Shown: positions 18,120-26,431 of the stretch, one piece after another | How positions within the stretch are numbered: the stretch's first letter is position 1 | Layout: every line of letters starts with the position of its first letter | Origin: Paracoccaceae bacterium | GTDB lineage: Bacteria; Pseudomonadota; Alphaproteobacteria; Rhodobacterales; Rhodobacteraceae | NCBI GenBank assembly: GCA_020425085.1 | Contig: JAGQRW010000001.1 | Span: 297,015 to 361,014 of the forward strand | Reading direction: 5' to 3' | DNA length: 64,000 nucleotides | The notes under the pieces: generated by a model | The model's database searches: none | What the model was told of the DNA's origin: nothing | What the model saw: only the letters and a program-made list of their open reading frames with translations | Program-made: the position numbers and the translations under genes

Positions 18120-18376
18120 ATATCATTCCTTGCTGGTGTTTTCGCATTTCTCGGCCAAACCACGCGGCTTTTCCAGCGGAAACAACGGGATTCAGCCAAT
18201 CATCACCCCGGCATTGCCGAAGTTCAGCGGAAAACCGCAATCGGGGCTGGAAAACGGGCGATTCTTGGTTAGACTGCGCCCGCAGGTGATGTATATGCAA
18301 ACCGGGTGGTCAGGTTCCGGCAGACGAACCAGAAGCCCGCGAGGATGAGGCAATTCGGCAGGAGGGTGCGAGCGGA

Positions 18377-18910
18377 ATGAAATACACGCGGGCAATCACA
18401 TTTGGCACATTGGCAGTAGCGGCATTTCTGCCATTTGTCGTAAACGCGCAGGATTCAACCAACCGGGTTGACGCCAAGACTGACTGGAGCGTTTTTGTCG
18501 AAAACGACCCGACCGAATGCTGGATCGTTTCAGCACCGAAAAGCGTGGTCAACACCAAGAACGGCAAGGTGGTTGCGGTTAATCGCGGCGACACCCTGCT
18601 GTTCGTCTCATTCCGTCCCAAATCAAACGTCAAGGGCGAGGTTTCCTTTACCGGCGGCTACCCGTTCAAGGAAGGTACCACGGTAAACCTGACGATCGGC
18701 GCCGCCTCTTTTGAACTGTTCGTGGATGGCGAATGGGCCTGGCCCGCCTCCGAAGGTGAAGACGTCAAGATTCTGACCGCGATGAAACGCGGGGCCAGCG
18801 CCGTGGTTACCGGTCTTTCATCGCGTGACACCACCACCGAAGACACATTTTCTTTGCTGGGTTTCACCGCCGCCCTGGAAGAAGCCGAGCGGCGCTGCGC
18901 CGGGCAATAG
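18377..18910 (+). CDS. IalB-like (invasion-associated locus B) secreted protein
   Basis: 177-aa protein with a Sec signal peptide (TFGTLAVAAFLPFVVNAQD, cleavage after NAQ or NA). The mature part resembles the IalB family: WSVFVENDPTECWIVSAPK with a conserved Cys, a second Cys near the C-terminus (RRCAG), and the family's glycine-rich beta strands. Probably periplasmic; despite the family name, the function in free-living relatives is unknown. rlmN follows 58 bases downstream on the same strand. The upstream 257 bases to the asparaginase start contain no recognised element. Confidence 0.78.
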   Translation: MKYTRAITFGTLAVAAFLPFVVNAQDSTNRVDAKTDWSVFVENDPTECWIVSAPKSVVNTKNGKVVAVNRGDTLLFVSFRPKSNVKGEVSFTGGYPFKEGTTVNLTIGAASFELFVDGEWAWPASEGEDVKILTAMKRGASAVVTGLSSRDTTTEDTFSLLGFTAALEEAERRCAGQ

Positions 18911-18968
18911 GTTTTAAAGACGGCAGAAAGTCGTTATATGGGGCGAATCCGCCCTGACCGAGGTTGCC

Positions 18969-20129
18969 ATGCCTGCGCCCATCACCCCCGAATTCCTGAC
19001 CGTGCCGCGCGCCCGCTCCGGTGGCCTGCCAAATCTGGTCGGCATGACCCGCGAGTCAATGCGCGCAGCACTGATTGCTGCTGGAACGCTGGAAAAACAG
19101 GCCAACATGCGCGTCGGGCAGGTATGGGGGTGGATCTATCAGAAAGGCGTCAGCGATTTTGACGCCATGACCAACCTTGCCAAGGATTACCGCGCCTTGC
19201 TGGCAGATCGGTTCATCGTCGAGCGGCCGGAATTGGTGACGAAACAGGTATCAGCCGACGGCACGCGTAAATACCTGCTGAGGATCAATGGCGGACATGA
19301 GGTCGAGACCGTTTATATCCCCGAAGAAGACCGCGGCACCCTTTGCATTTCGTCCCAGGTTGGCTGCACCCTGACCTGTTCGTTCTGCCATACAGGCACA
19401 CAGAAACTGGTGCGCAACCTGTCTGTGGCGGAAATTGTCGGTCAGATTCTGGTGGCACGCGACGACCTTGGCGAATGGGGCATTGCGCCGGGTGACAAGC
19501 GCCTGATCAGCAATATCGTGCTGATGGGCATGGGTGAGCCGCTTTATAATTTCGACAATGTGCGCGACGCCATGCTGATCGCCATGGACCCCGAAGGTAT
19601 TTCCCTGTCACGCCGCAGAATCACCCTGTCAACCTCGGGCGTGGTGCCGGAAATTACCCGTGCCGGGCAGGAAATCGGTTGCATGATCGCCATTTCCTTG
19701 CACGCCACCACTGATGCCGTTCGTGATCAGTTGGTGCCTATTAACAAACGCTGGAATATTGAAACCCTGCTGGCGGCGCTGCGTGCCTATCCGCGCCTGA
19801 CCAATTCCGAACGCATCACCTTTGAATATGTCATGCTGGAAGGCATCAACGACAGCAAGGAAGACGCGCATCGGCTGGTGGATCTGATCCGGGGCATCCC
19901 GGCCAAGATCAACCTGATCCCGTTCAACGAATGGCCCGGCGCACCTTACAAACGCTCCAGCGGCAACCGCATTCACGCCTTTGGCGATATCGTCAACGCG
20001 GCTGGCTATGCCTCGCCGGTGCGCAAACCCAGGGGCGAAGACATCATGGCCGCCTGCGGCCAGTTGAAAAGCGAAACCGAACGCGGTCGCAAGACAAGGG
20101 CGGAAATCGCTGCCGAAGCCGGTCAGTGA
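18969..20129 (+). CDS. rlmN: Dual-specificity 23S rRNA A2503 / tRNA A37 methyltransferase
   Basis: Radical-SAM enzyme that methylates C2 of adenine in 23S rRNA and some tRNAs. The 386-aa length is normal. The CxxxCxxC cluster motif is CTLTCSFC, followed by [17 protein letters not shown] is family-specific, and the C-terminal Cys in EDIMAACGQ is the second catalytic cysteine that forms the methyl-bridged intermediate. It is encoded between IalB and an L,D-transpeptidase lipoprotein. Confidence 0.95.
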   Translation: MPAPITPEFLTVPRARSGGLPNLVGMTRESMRAALIAAGTLEKQANMRVGQVWGWIYQKGVSDFDAMTNLAKDYRALLADRFIVERPELVTKQVSADGTRKYLLRINGGHEVETVYIPEEDRGTLCISSQVGCTLTCSFCHTGTQKLVRNLSVAEIVGQILVARDDLGEWGIAPGDKRLISNIVLMGMGEPLYNFDNVRDAMLIAMDPEGISLSRRRITLSTSGVVPEITRAGQEIGCMIAISLHATTDAVRDQLVPINKRWNIETLLAALRAYPRLTNSERITFEYVMLEGINDSKEDAHRLVDLIRGIPAKINLIPFNEWPGAPYKRSSGNRIHAFGDIVNAAGYASPVRKPRGEDIMAACGQLKSETERGRKTRAEIAAEAGQ

Positions 20130-20228
20130 CACCAAATCGGCAGACCGCCGCCCGGCGGGCAAAATCGCGTCTTTTTTTGCTACACGGGATATTGTAGATT
20201 TACCCTGAGGCAATTCAGGATCCCCAAG

Positions 20229-20726
20229 ATGCAGGCAATGGTCAAACTCGTTCTGGCGGTGTCCGTGGCACTGACACTCAATGCCTGTTCCAAATTCAGA
20301 CAATATGACGGCCCCGAAGTCACCCGCGTCGTGGTGATGAAATCCAGCCGGCAGATGCATCTTCTGCATGGCAATGAGGTGCTTGCCTCTTACAAGATCG
20401 ACCTCGGTTTTGCGCCCGACGGGCCAAAACAGATCGAAGGTGACGGCAAGACCCCCGAAGGCAGCTATTTCATCGACCGTCGCAATCCGAATTCCGAATT
20501 TCACCTGAGTCTGGGCATCAACTATCCGAACAAACAGGATATTGAAAACGCCCAAAAAATGGGCAAATCCCCGGGTGGTGACATCTTCATCCACGGCGGA
20601 CCGAAACGCTTTCGTGACCGCAACAAGCCGGATTGGACCTTCGGCTGCATTTCGGTCAGCAACCGCGAGATCGAACAGATCTATGCCATGGTTCAGGACG
20701 GCACCCAGGTAGATATTCTTCCCTGA
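20229..20726 (+). CDS. L,D-transpeptidase-family lipoprotein (YafK-like)
   Basis: 165 aa. Lipoprotein signal with lipobox LNAC (Cys near residue 20), so it is anchored to a membrane facing the periplasm. The YkuD-type catalytic domain shows IFIHGGPKRF and the WTFGCISVSN active site with nucleophilic Cys. It may form 3-3 crosslinks, attach proteins to peptidoglycan, or (as shown for some YafK-like proteins) cut such links. Two ATGs (20229, 20238) are possible starts. A second, Tat-exported L,D-transpeptidase is encoded 0.8 kb away. Confidence 0.82.
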   Translation: MQAMVKLVLAVSVALTLNACSKFRQYDGPEVTRVVVMKSSRQMHLLHGNEVLASYKIDLGFAPDGPKQIEGDGKTPEGSYFIDRRNPNSEFHLSLGINYPNKQDIENAQKMGKSPGGDIFIHGGPKRFRDRNKPDWTFGCISVSNREIEQIYAMVQDGTQVDILP

Positions 20727-20840
20727 CGATCCCGGCCTCGACAAACCGGGCCGATGAACCGGATTTTGGCGGCATGATCAACCAAGACAAGAACAGGCCG
20801 ACCTTTGGCAAGCGGCGAGTTTACCACCTCTGACGAACCG

Positions 20841-20849
20841 AACTAAGTC
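20841..20849. repeat. RACTWAGTY palindrome at the CAP-protein stop codon
   Basis: AACTAAGTC overlaps the first bases of the complement of the CAP gene TGA (20848-20850). The 12-base string GAACTAAGTCAG is identical to that at 3361-3372. Confidence 0.55.
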
Positions 20850-21345
20850 AGCTTCCCAGGATCAGTGTCCACCACAACTTGCCGCGCGGCTCCTGAAACC
20901 AGGCGATGCCCAGATAACGGGCATTGGGATCAAGGATAACCTTGCGGGTGTCGGCCTCCTGCATCCAGGCAGCCACGGTTTCCACATCGTTTTCATAGGT
21001 TTCCGAGATATTCTCGCCCAACATCACCCCTGGATATCCGGTGCGCGCCACCCGGTCGATCGGGCTGGATCCGTCGGACCCGAAATGCCAGGGCCGGTTC
21101 TGCACCGACATGTCGCGCGAATGCGTGGCGGCGGCCGCCGTCAGTTGCGCCGACAGCGTCACCGATTCCAACCCGCTGGCATTCCTCAGCGCATTGACCG
21201 AATCCAGCACCCGGAACGGAATCTTGTTCCGTTCGACAGCACCGATTCGATACACGCCAGACCCGGTTCCGCTGGTCGTCGGGGTTTCGGTACAGGCTGT
21301 CAGCGATACCACCGCGACGAACAAGGCAATGATCAGACGTGTCAT
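20848..21345 (-). CDS. CAP/SCP-domain lipoprotein
   Basis: 165-aa predicted lipoprotein: signal ending in SLTAC, then a CAP (cysteine-rich secretory / pathogenesis-related 1) domain of about 130 residues with the usual HSRDM segment, the GENI motif (GVMLGENIS) and a C-terminal strand LWWTLILG. Bacterial CAP proteins are extracytoplasmic and of unknown biochemical function; the pocket His and Glu are present. It lies between two L,D-transpeptidases, in convergent and divergent orientation, suggesting a cell-envelope role. Confidence 0.8.
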   Translation of the reverse strand: MTRLIIALFVAVVSLTACTETPTTSGTGSGVYRIGAVERNKIPFRVLDSVNALRNASGLESVTLSAQLTAAAATHSRDMSVQNRPWHFGSDGSSPIDRVARTGYPGVMLGENISETYENDVETVAAWMQEADTRKVILDPNARYLGIAWFQEPRGKLWWTLILGS

Positions 21346-21519
21346 TCAAGCAATCCATTCAGAAAGTTTTCGTGGTCATCCTTATCGCAGTCCAAAGCAC
21401 CTTTCAAATGCTCGACCGAAACCGTAAAGAAATAACGCCAGTTTGAATTGAAACTGCGGCATTCAGGCAATATCTTGCCGTCAACGCATGCATGTCATCC
21501 GACAAAAGAAAGAATCGCC

Positions 21520-22128
21520 ATGACCAGATCGAACCGTCCGTTCCTGACCCGCCGCGCCTTTACCGCCAGCCTTGCCGCAGGCACCGGATTGCTGGCCGTC
21601 GGAATCGGCGGAAAAGCCCGCGCCACCGGTGAAATCATCGAAGAAGAAGAGGTCACCGAGACAGTTAAACACAATATCTCAAGCTTCAGCTCGAAAACAT
21701 GGCAGCCGTATTTCTCGAACCTGCACAACGGGGCGATTCTGGTCGATACGGTTTCGCGCGCCCTGCATTACTGGTCGGAAGATGGCAATACCTACAAACT
21801 TTATCCCACCAGCGTGCCGGTTTCCGACGAACTGACCAAACGCGGCCGCACCCAGGTGGTGCGCAAGGTGGTTGGCCCGGAATGGCGCCCTACCCCGAAC
21901 ATGAAGATTCGCAATCCCGAATGGCCCGACTATGTCGGCCCCGGACCGGATAACCCGCTGGGTACCCACGCGCTCTATCTGTCCTGGCAGTATTACCGCA
22001 TTCACGGCACCAACGACACGCGGAAAATCGGTCGGCGTTCATCAAATGGCTGCATTGGATTATACAACGAAAACATCGCGGAACTGTTCGATCTGGCCAA
22101 AGTCGGGACACAGGTGTTGCTAATTTAA
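21520..22128 (+). CDS. Tat-exported L,D-transpeptidase (ErfK/YbiS family)
   Basis: 202 aa. The N-terminus FLTRRAFTASLAAGTGLLAVG is Tat-like (twin Arg, moderate hydrophobicity, AxA site near GKARA). The YkuD domain shows PMxI-type strand NMKIRNPEW and the active-site segment IGRRSSNGCIGLYN, with the nucleophilic Cys. It should remodel peptidoglycan or link proteins to it in the periplasm. The ATG at 21520 was chosen over the frame start at 21448 because it gives the signal peptide at the N-terminus and is preceded by AAAGAAAG. Confidence 0.85.
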   Translation: MTRSNRPFLTRRAFTASLAAGTGLLAVGIGGKARATGEIIEEEEVTETVKHNISSFSSKTWQPYFSNLHNGAILVDTVSRALHYWSEDGNTYKLYPTSVPVSDELTKRGRTQVVRKVVGPEWRPTPNMKIRNPEWPDYVGPGPDNPLGTHALYLSWQYYRIHGTNDTRKIGRRSSNGCIGLYNENIAELFDLAKVGTQVLLI

Positions 22129-22285
22129 CGACATTCGGCGAAACCTATGATGAACTCGGAACAACAGGCATTGCATTTGCATATTTTTGCTGTTTAACAA
22201 TGGTGACGAGGTACAGTCTTGGGTGCTTGCTGTTGGGTTTACTACCTTAACCCGCAAATCGGCAGGCAAAATATTGGAGGATACA

Positions 22286-22468
22286 ATGAAATCAATCGCT
22301 CTCGCAGCCGCGCTTTCTATCGCAGCGACCACCGCATTCGCCGGTTCGTACACCCCCGCACCGGTGATGGAACCGGTTGTAATGGAAGAACATGCAGCTT
22401 CTTCCTCAGGTGGCGGCCTGATCGTTCCCCTGATCGTTCTGCTGGTGATCTGGGCAGCCGCGAAGTAA
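22286..22468 (+). CDS. Small secreted membrane protein, 60 aa
   Basis: A signal-peptide-like N-terminus (SIALAAALSIAATTAFAG), a short acidic/proline linker (PAPVMEPVVMEE), then SSSGGG and a second hydrophobic helix LIVPLIVLLVIWAAA ending in Lys. GGAGG sits five bases before the ATG. A near-perfect UUCG-loop terminator follows 22 bases after the stop. From memory, similarly built 55-65-aa proteins recur in Rhodobacterales; the function is unknown. The strong ribosome-binding site and terminator suggest an abundant independent transcript. Confidence 0.7.
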   Translation: MKSIALAAALSIAATTAFAGSYTPAPVMEPVVMEEHAASSSGGGLIVPLIVLLVIWAAAK

Positions 22469-22489
22469 TTCGCGTCAATTCAGTTGCGG

Positions 22490-22518
22490 AAAAGGCAGCG
22501 GTTCGCCGCTGCCTTTTT
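22490..22518 (+). terminator. Rho-independent terminator with UUCG tetraloop
   Basis: Stem AAAAGGCAGCGG / CCGCTGCCTTTT around TTCG, with the U-run formed by the end of the 3' arm. It is positioned between the small membrane protein gene and the convergent epimerase gene and may serve both directions. Confidence 0.9.
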
Positions 22519-22523
22519 CAATT

Positions 22524-23393
22524 TCATGCGTCCAGAACCCGCTTCTGCAACGCGCGAAGTCCTTCGACATAGGTCGGATGGTTAAGGACCACCCCGAGTT
22601 GGTTCTTGATCCGGTCATTTCTGACGCGCTTGGATTCGGCATAAAAGCTCCGCGCCATGGCGCTCATCCCGGCCTGGTCGAACGGTTCGGCCACGGGCAC
22701 CGGCAGGCCGAGCAATTCCGCCGCATAGCCAATGACATCCTCGGGCGGGGCCGCCAGGTCGTCGCAGACGTTATAGATCCCCCCTTTGCCGCCCTGACGG
22801 ATCGACGCCATCAGCGTGGCGGCAATATCATCGACATGGATGCGGCTGAAAACCTGTCCCGACTTGATGATTCGCCGCGCCGTTCCGGCCTGTAACTTGG
22901 CAAACGGGCCGCGTCCGGGTCCGTAAATTCCCGCTAGCCTGAAGATATGCAAGGGCAGACCGGCGTTGTGCGCCAGTTGCTGCCAGCCCGCTTCCGCCGC
23001 TACCCGCCAAGCGCCGCGCCGGGTCGATGGAACCAGCGGTGTCGTCTCATCGACCCAGCCGCCTTGATGATCACCATAAACCGCCGTGGTGGAAAGATAG
23101 CCAAGCCAGACCAACTGCCCGGCCAAGGCGGCAATCTCGGGCCCCAGCCGCGACAGCACCGGGTCGCCATCGGCATCCGGCGCAATCGACAAAAGGATGT
23201 GACTGACCTCGGGCAACAGCGCCTTGATATTGTCGCCAGGCCAGACATGCGCCTCGACCCCGCCAGCGCGTATATCTGCCAACCGCTCTTGCCCGCGGGT
23301 CGTTCCGATCACCCGCCAGCCTTCGTTCAGAAGCAAAGGTGACAGGGCCGCCGCCGAATAACCATGCCCGAATACCAGTATCGTTTTCCGCAT
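22524..23393 (-). CDS. NAD-dependent epimerase/dehydratase-like protein (YeeZ type)
   Basis: 289-aa Rossmann protein. N-terminal VFGHGYSAAAL takes the place of GxxGxxG, TTAVYGDHQGGWVDE carries the Tyr of the SDR active site, and FRLAGIYGPGRGP is the typical substrate-loop strand. It resembles the small YeeZ-like branch; the substrate is unknown. The start was set at 23393, where AAAGGAGG precedes the ATG; the upstream extension would overlap queG. The downstream end abuts the UUCG terminator. Confidence 0.75.
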   Translation of the reverse strand: MRKTILVFGHGYSAAALSPLLLNEGWRVIGTTRGQERLADIRAGGVEAHVWPGDNIKALLPEVSHILLSIAPDADGDPVLSRLGPEIAALAGQLVWLGYLSTTAVYGDHQGGWVDETTPLVPSTRRGAWRVAAEAGWQQLAHNAGLPLHIFRLAGIYGPGRGPFAKLQAGTARRIIKSGQVFSRIHVDDIAATLMASIRQGGKGGIYNVCDDLAAPPEDVIGYAAELLGLPVPVAEPFDQAGMSAMARSFYAESKRVRNDRIKNQLGVVLNHPTYVEGLRALQKRVLDA

Positions 23394-23410
23394 ACCGCCT
23401 CCTTTGATTG

Positions 23411-24475
23411 TCAAACCCCGCTTCCGGAGGCTTCGCCATCTGCCGCGCGCAAGCGCATGACTGCCCATCGCGCCGCATCCTGGACCGCAGCATCCGGGTC
23501 ATAGGCAAGCGATTGCGCGATTTGAACTAGATCGGCACAACCGGAATTTCCAATCGCATACAACACATTGCGAACAAACCGGTTTCTGCCAATCCGCTTG
23601 ACCGGCGACTTGCTGAACAGCGCCCGGAATGCGGCATCGTCAAGACCGGCCAGTTCCGCCAGTTCCGGTGCCAGAAAGGCACTGCGAGGATGATAGCCAA
23701 TCTCGCCTGCGATCTGCGCATATTTGTTCCAGGGACAGACAGCAAGGCAATCGTCGCAACCATAAATGCGGTTACCCAGCATCGGGCGCAAAGCCACATC
23801 CACCGGCCCGGAATGTTCAATCGTCAGATAGGAAATGCAGCGCCGCGCGTCCACCTGATAGGGTGCCGGAAACGCCCCGGTCGGGCAAATATCCAGACAG
23901 GCGCGGCAGCTTCCGCAATGATCCGCCCCCGGCGCGTCTGTCGGTAGTTCCAGCGTGGTAAAGATCGAACCCAGAAACAGCCAGCTGCCAAACTCCTGGC
24001 TGACCAGATTGCTGTGCTTTCCCTGCCAGCCAAGCCCCGCCGCCGCCGCCAGCGGTTTTTCCATCACCGGCGCGGTATCGACGAATACCTTGATTTCGGC
24101 ACCCGGCGACTGCTCGATCAGCCAACGCCCCAACCGCTTCAGCCGCTTTTTCACCAAATCATGATAGTCACGGTTCTGCGCATAGACAGAAATGGCACCC
24201 CGATCCTTTTGTTCCAGAATCGCCAGTGGATCATGCGCAGGGCCGTAATTTTCCGCCAGCATGACAACCGACCGCGCCTCGGGCCAAAGCGCCTCGGGGT
24301 TGCCGCGCCATGCCATGCGTTCGGCCATCCAGCCCATCTGCCCGTGGCGACCTTCTGCCACATATTCCGCCAGCCGTCCGGCGGCATCTGGGATGTCGGC
24401 AGGGCGGCAGATGCGGCATTGGCTGAACCCCTCGTCCAGCGCGCGCCGTACCAGCGCCTGTTTCAGATCGGTCAA
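23411..24475 (-). CDS. queG: Epoxyqueuosine reductase
   Basis: Cobalamin- and [4Fe-4S]-dependent reductase that converts epoxyqueuosine to queuosine in tRNA. 354 aa. Two ferredoxin-like cluster motifs, [12 protein letters not shown] and [11 protein letters not shown], flank [13 protein letters not shown], which is diagnostic of QueG. A HEAT-like C-terminal region ([17 protein letters not shown]) fits QueG. The start overlaps the GST stop by four bases (ATGA), implying coupling with that gene. The queuosine-precursor transporter lies at 12.1 kb. Confidence 0.93.
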   Translation of the reverse strand: MTDLKQALVRRALDEGFSQCRICRPADIPDAAGRLAEYVAEGRHGQMGWMAERMAWRGNPEALWPEARSVVMLAENYGPAHDPLAILEQKDRGAISVYAQNRDYHDLVKKRLKRLGRWLIEQSPGAEIKVFVDTAPVMEKPLAAAAGLGWQGKHSNLVSQEFGSWLFLGSIFTTLELPTDAPGADHCGSCRACLDICPTGAFPAPYQVDARRCISYLTIEHSGPVDVALRPMLGNRIYGCDDCLAVCPWNKYAQIAGEIGYHPRSAFLAPELAELAGLDDAAFRALFSKSPVKRIGRNRFVRNVLYAIGNSGCADLVQIAQSLAYDPDAAVQDAARWAVMRLRAADGEASGSGV

Positions 24476-25137
24476 AAATCAAGGTCCGCATAATGCGGCG
24501 GTTGCGGAAAGCCCGCGATATTATCCGCCAGCAGCGAACGAAAGGCCGGGCGCGACTTGATCGTGGCATACCATTCCCTGACAACGCGGCTTCGGTCCCA
24601 ATCAACATCGCGGATATAGTCGAGACATGACAGATGCGCCGCTGCCGCGAAATCGGCCAGCGTCAGCTTGTCGCCTGCCAGCCAGCGACGCTGTTCCAGC
24701 AGCCAGCCCATGTAATCCAGATGGAACTTGATGTTGCGCGACCCGGCCTTGACGTTGCCGCTGTCAGGATGGCCTGACTGGGTAATTTTCTTGTTGATGC
24801 GTTCATACAGCAGATTGGCGGTAACCTCGCGGTGGAACTTGTCATCGAACCAGAATATCAGCCGCCGCACTTCCGCACGCTCGCCCGGTTTTTTCGGCAT
24901 CAGGGCGGGTTCGGGGTGCATTTCCTCAAGATATTCACAGATTGCTGTGCTTTCCGCCAGGACCAGCCCATCCGCGCGCAACACCGGCACCATACCGGCC
25001 GGGTTCAACAGCAGGAAATCCTTGCGTTTTTCCCAATAGCGTTCCTCAACCAGCTCGACCTCGATCTTCTTTTCGGCCAGAACCAGCCGCACCTTGCGGC
25101 AGAACGGCGACAGCGGGACATGGTATAGACGGTGCAT
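24472..25137 (-). CDS. Glutathione S-transferase family protein
   Basis: 221 aa: a thioredoxin-like N-terminal domain ([20 protein letters not shown], then NPAGMVPVL with the cis-Pro, and [13 protein letters not shown] for glutathione binding) and an all-helical C-terminal domain ([12 protein letters not shown]). The catalytic residue is probably Ser or Cys in SPFC. The substrate is unknown. The ATG at 25137 was preferred to the TTG three codons earlier. It is translationally coupled to queG. Confidence 0.87.
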   Translation of the reverse strand: MHRLYHVPLSPFCRKVRLVLAEKKIEVELVEERYWEKRKDFLLLNPAGMVPVLRADGLVLAESTAICEYLEEMHPEPALMPKKPGERAEVRRLIFWFDDKFHREVTANLLYERINKKITQSGHPDSGNVKAGSRNIKFHLDYMGWLLEQRRWLAGDKLTLADFAAAAHLSCLDYIRDVDWDRSRVVREWYATIKSRPAFRSLLADNIAGFPQPPHYADLDF

Positions 25138-25189
25138 TGAGCGCAACTCGGTTTGGGGTTCTAGCTGTCTCTTTGCCCGCTTGGCGCAG

Positions 25190-25945
25190 TCATTTCAACA
25201 CCTGAAAACACTGATCGCGGCCATCGGCGGCAATCGTCCGCGCACCTTGCATGATCATGGCGGTGCGCTGACGCAGGGTCCGGCTGGGTTTCGAGGCCGA
25301 GCGCGTTTTCGGGCTGGGCAGAACCGCCGCCAGCCTGGCTGCTTGCAACAGGGTCAGATCGGCGGCACTGACACCGAAATAATGAGGCCCGGCAGCACCG
25401 ACGCCGAATACGCCTTGGTCGAACTCCGCGACATTCAGATAGACCTCGATGATCCGGCGTTTTGACCAGAACAGTTCGATGAACAGCGTCAATTCTGCCT
25501 CGAACGCCTTGCGGATCCAGCTTCGCGAGGGCCAGAGGAACACATTTTTCGCCACCTGCTGCGATATTGTCGATGCACCGCGCAGACGCCCGCCCTTACC
25601 CTCGGCAACCACGGCGCGAATCGCGTCAAGATCAAATCCCCAGTGTTCGCAAAACCCGGCATCCTCGGCCGCCACGACGGCGCGCGCCATGTCGGGCGCG
25701 ATCGCCTCCAGATCGACCCATTGCTGCTTGATGCTGCCCAGCCGAAACTTTTCCGACATCATATAGTAGTTGGTCGGCGGATTGATGAATGCGAACAGAA
25801 ACACCACAACCGCCTGAAATCCGAGAAACCACCAGAACACTCGCCTGACAATACGAAATACGCCGCTTGACCGGATTCGCATGAACCCCGGTTTCGGCTT
25901 TGCCCGCCCGCTGCGCGTTGCTGGTTTCCTGTTCTTGACTGCCAC
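25190..25945 (-). CDS. mtgA: Monofunctional peptidoglycan glycosyltransferase
   Basis: GT51 enzyme polymerising lipid II into glycan strands at the inner membrane. 251 aa with one N-terminal membrane helix (FWWFLGFQAVVVFLFAF). The catalytic Glu is in AAEDAGFCEHWGFD; the other GT51 motifs GASTISQQVAKNVFLW, ELFWSKRRIIEVYLN and GAAGPHYFGVSA are all present. No transpeptidase domain follows, so it is monofunctional. The N-terminus is very basic (Lys/Arg-rich cytoplasmic tail). Confidence 0.93.
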   Translation of the reverse strand: MAVKNRKPATRSGRAKPKPGFMRIRSSGVFRIVRRVFWWFLGFQAVVVFLFAFINPPTNYYMMSEKFRLGSIKQQWVDLEAIAPDMARAVVAAEDAGFCEHWGFDLDAIRAVVAEGKGGRLRGASTISQQVAKNVFLWPSRSWIRKAFEAELTLFIELFWSKRRIIEVYLNVAEFDQGVFGVGAAGPHYFGVSAADLTLLQAARLAAVLPSPKTRSASKPSRTLRQRTAMIMQGARTIAADGRDQCFQVLK

Positions 25946-25981
25946 GCAGAACCTATACGCTCGGCGCCGTCACAAGAAAAG

Positions 25982-26356
25982 TCACGGAGAGCAGGACCAG
26001 ACCTTTATCTGACAATTATAGCCGCCTTGACGGCAATAATTCATGGCATTGCTTTCCGCGCCCCCCCGCGAATCGTTCCAGCCAAACCCCCAGGAACCAT
26101 TCGAGGCGACTGCGATTGCACCGCAAGTATTGTAAAAGGTGCGAATCTCGACACATTCCCCCCGGCAACCTGCCTGAGCGGCCTGGATGGCGTCGGCCTC
26201 GGAATACTGGCTGTGCGACCAGCCATAGGCACCGCTATAGCCGATGCCCACGGCACCCCAGCAATATCTGTAACCACATGCACCCGCCTGTGCCTGTGAA
26301 AACGCCAGTGTCAGGGCCAAAGCCAGCGCGGCCCAAAAAAATCGGGGAATACTCAT
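25982..26356 (-). CDS. DUF4189-like secreted protein
   Basis: 124 aa with a clear signal peptide (FFWAALALALTLAFSQAQAG). The mature part is rich in Gly, Ser, aromatic residues and Cys (six), with the DUF4189-type repeat built of A-x-x-x-A-x-x-x-C and GA-IA-x-S: SEADAIQAAQAGC and CGAIAVASNGSWGFGWN. Probably periplasmic or extracellular and disulfide-bonded; the function is unknown. The ATG at 26356 has AGGGAG upstream. Confidence 0.75.
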   Translation of the reverse strand: MSIPRFFWAALALALTLAFSQAQAGACGYRYCWGAVGIGYSGAYGWSHSQYSEADAIQAAQAGCRGECVEIRTFYNTCGAIAVASNGSWGFGWNDSRGGAESNAMNYCRQGGYNCQIKVWSCSP

Positions 26357-26431
26357 AATAAACTCCCTTGTTGGATACCAACAGCCTGCGCCGGTATGCA
26401 CATAAAATCAAGCATCCACAAAGTCGGCTTT

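Noticed and set aside
20130..20228. Terminator after rlmN (GCCGCCCGGCGGGC then a T run)
   Set aside because: The possible stem is only four to five pairs with a tiny loop and is separated from the T run by 10 or more bases.
19629..20744. 371-aa open frame antisense to rlmN and the L,D-transpeptidase
   Set aside because: Both overlapped genes have catalytic motifs in the sense frame; the antisense translation shows no motif and spans two genes.
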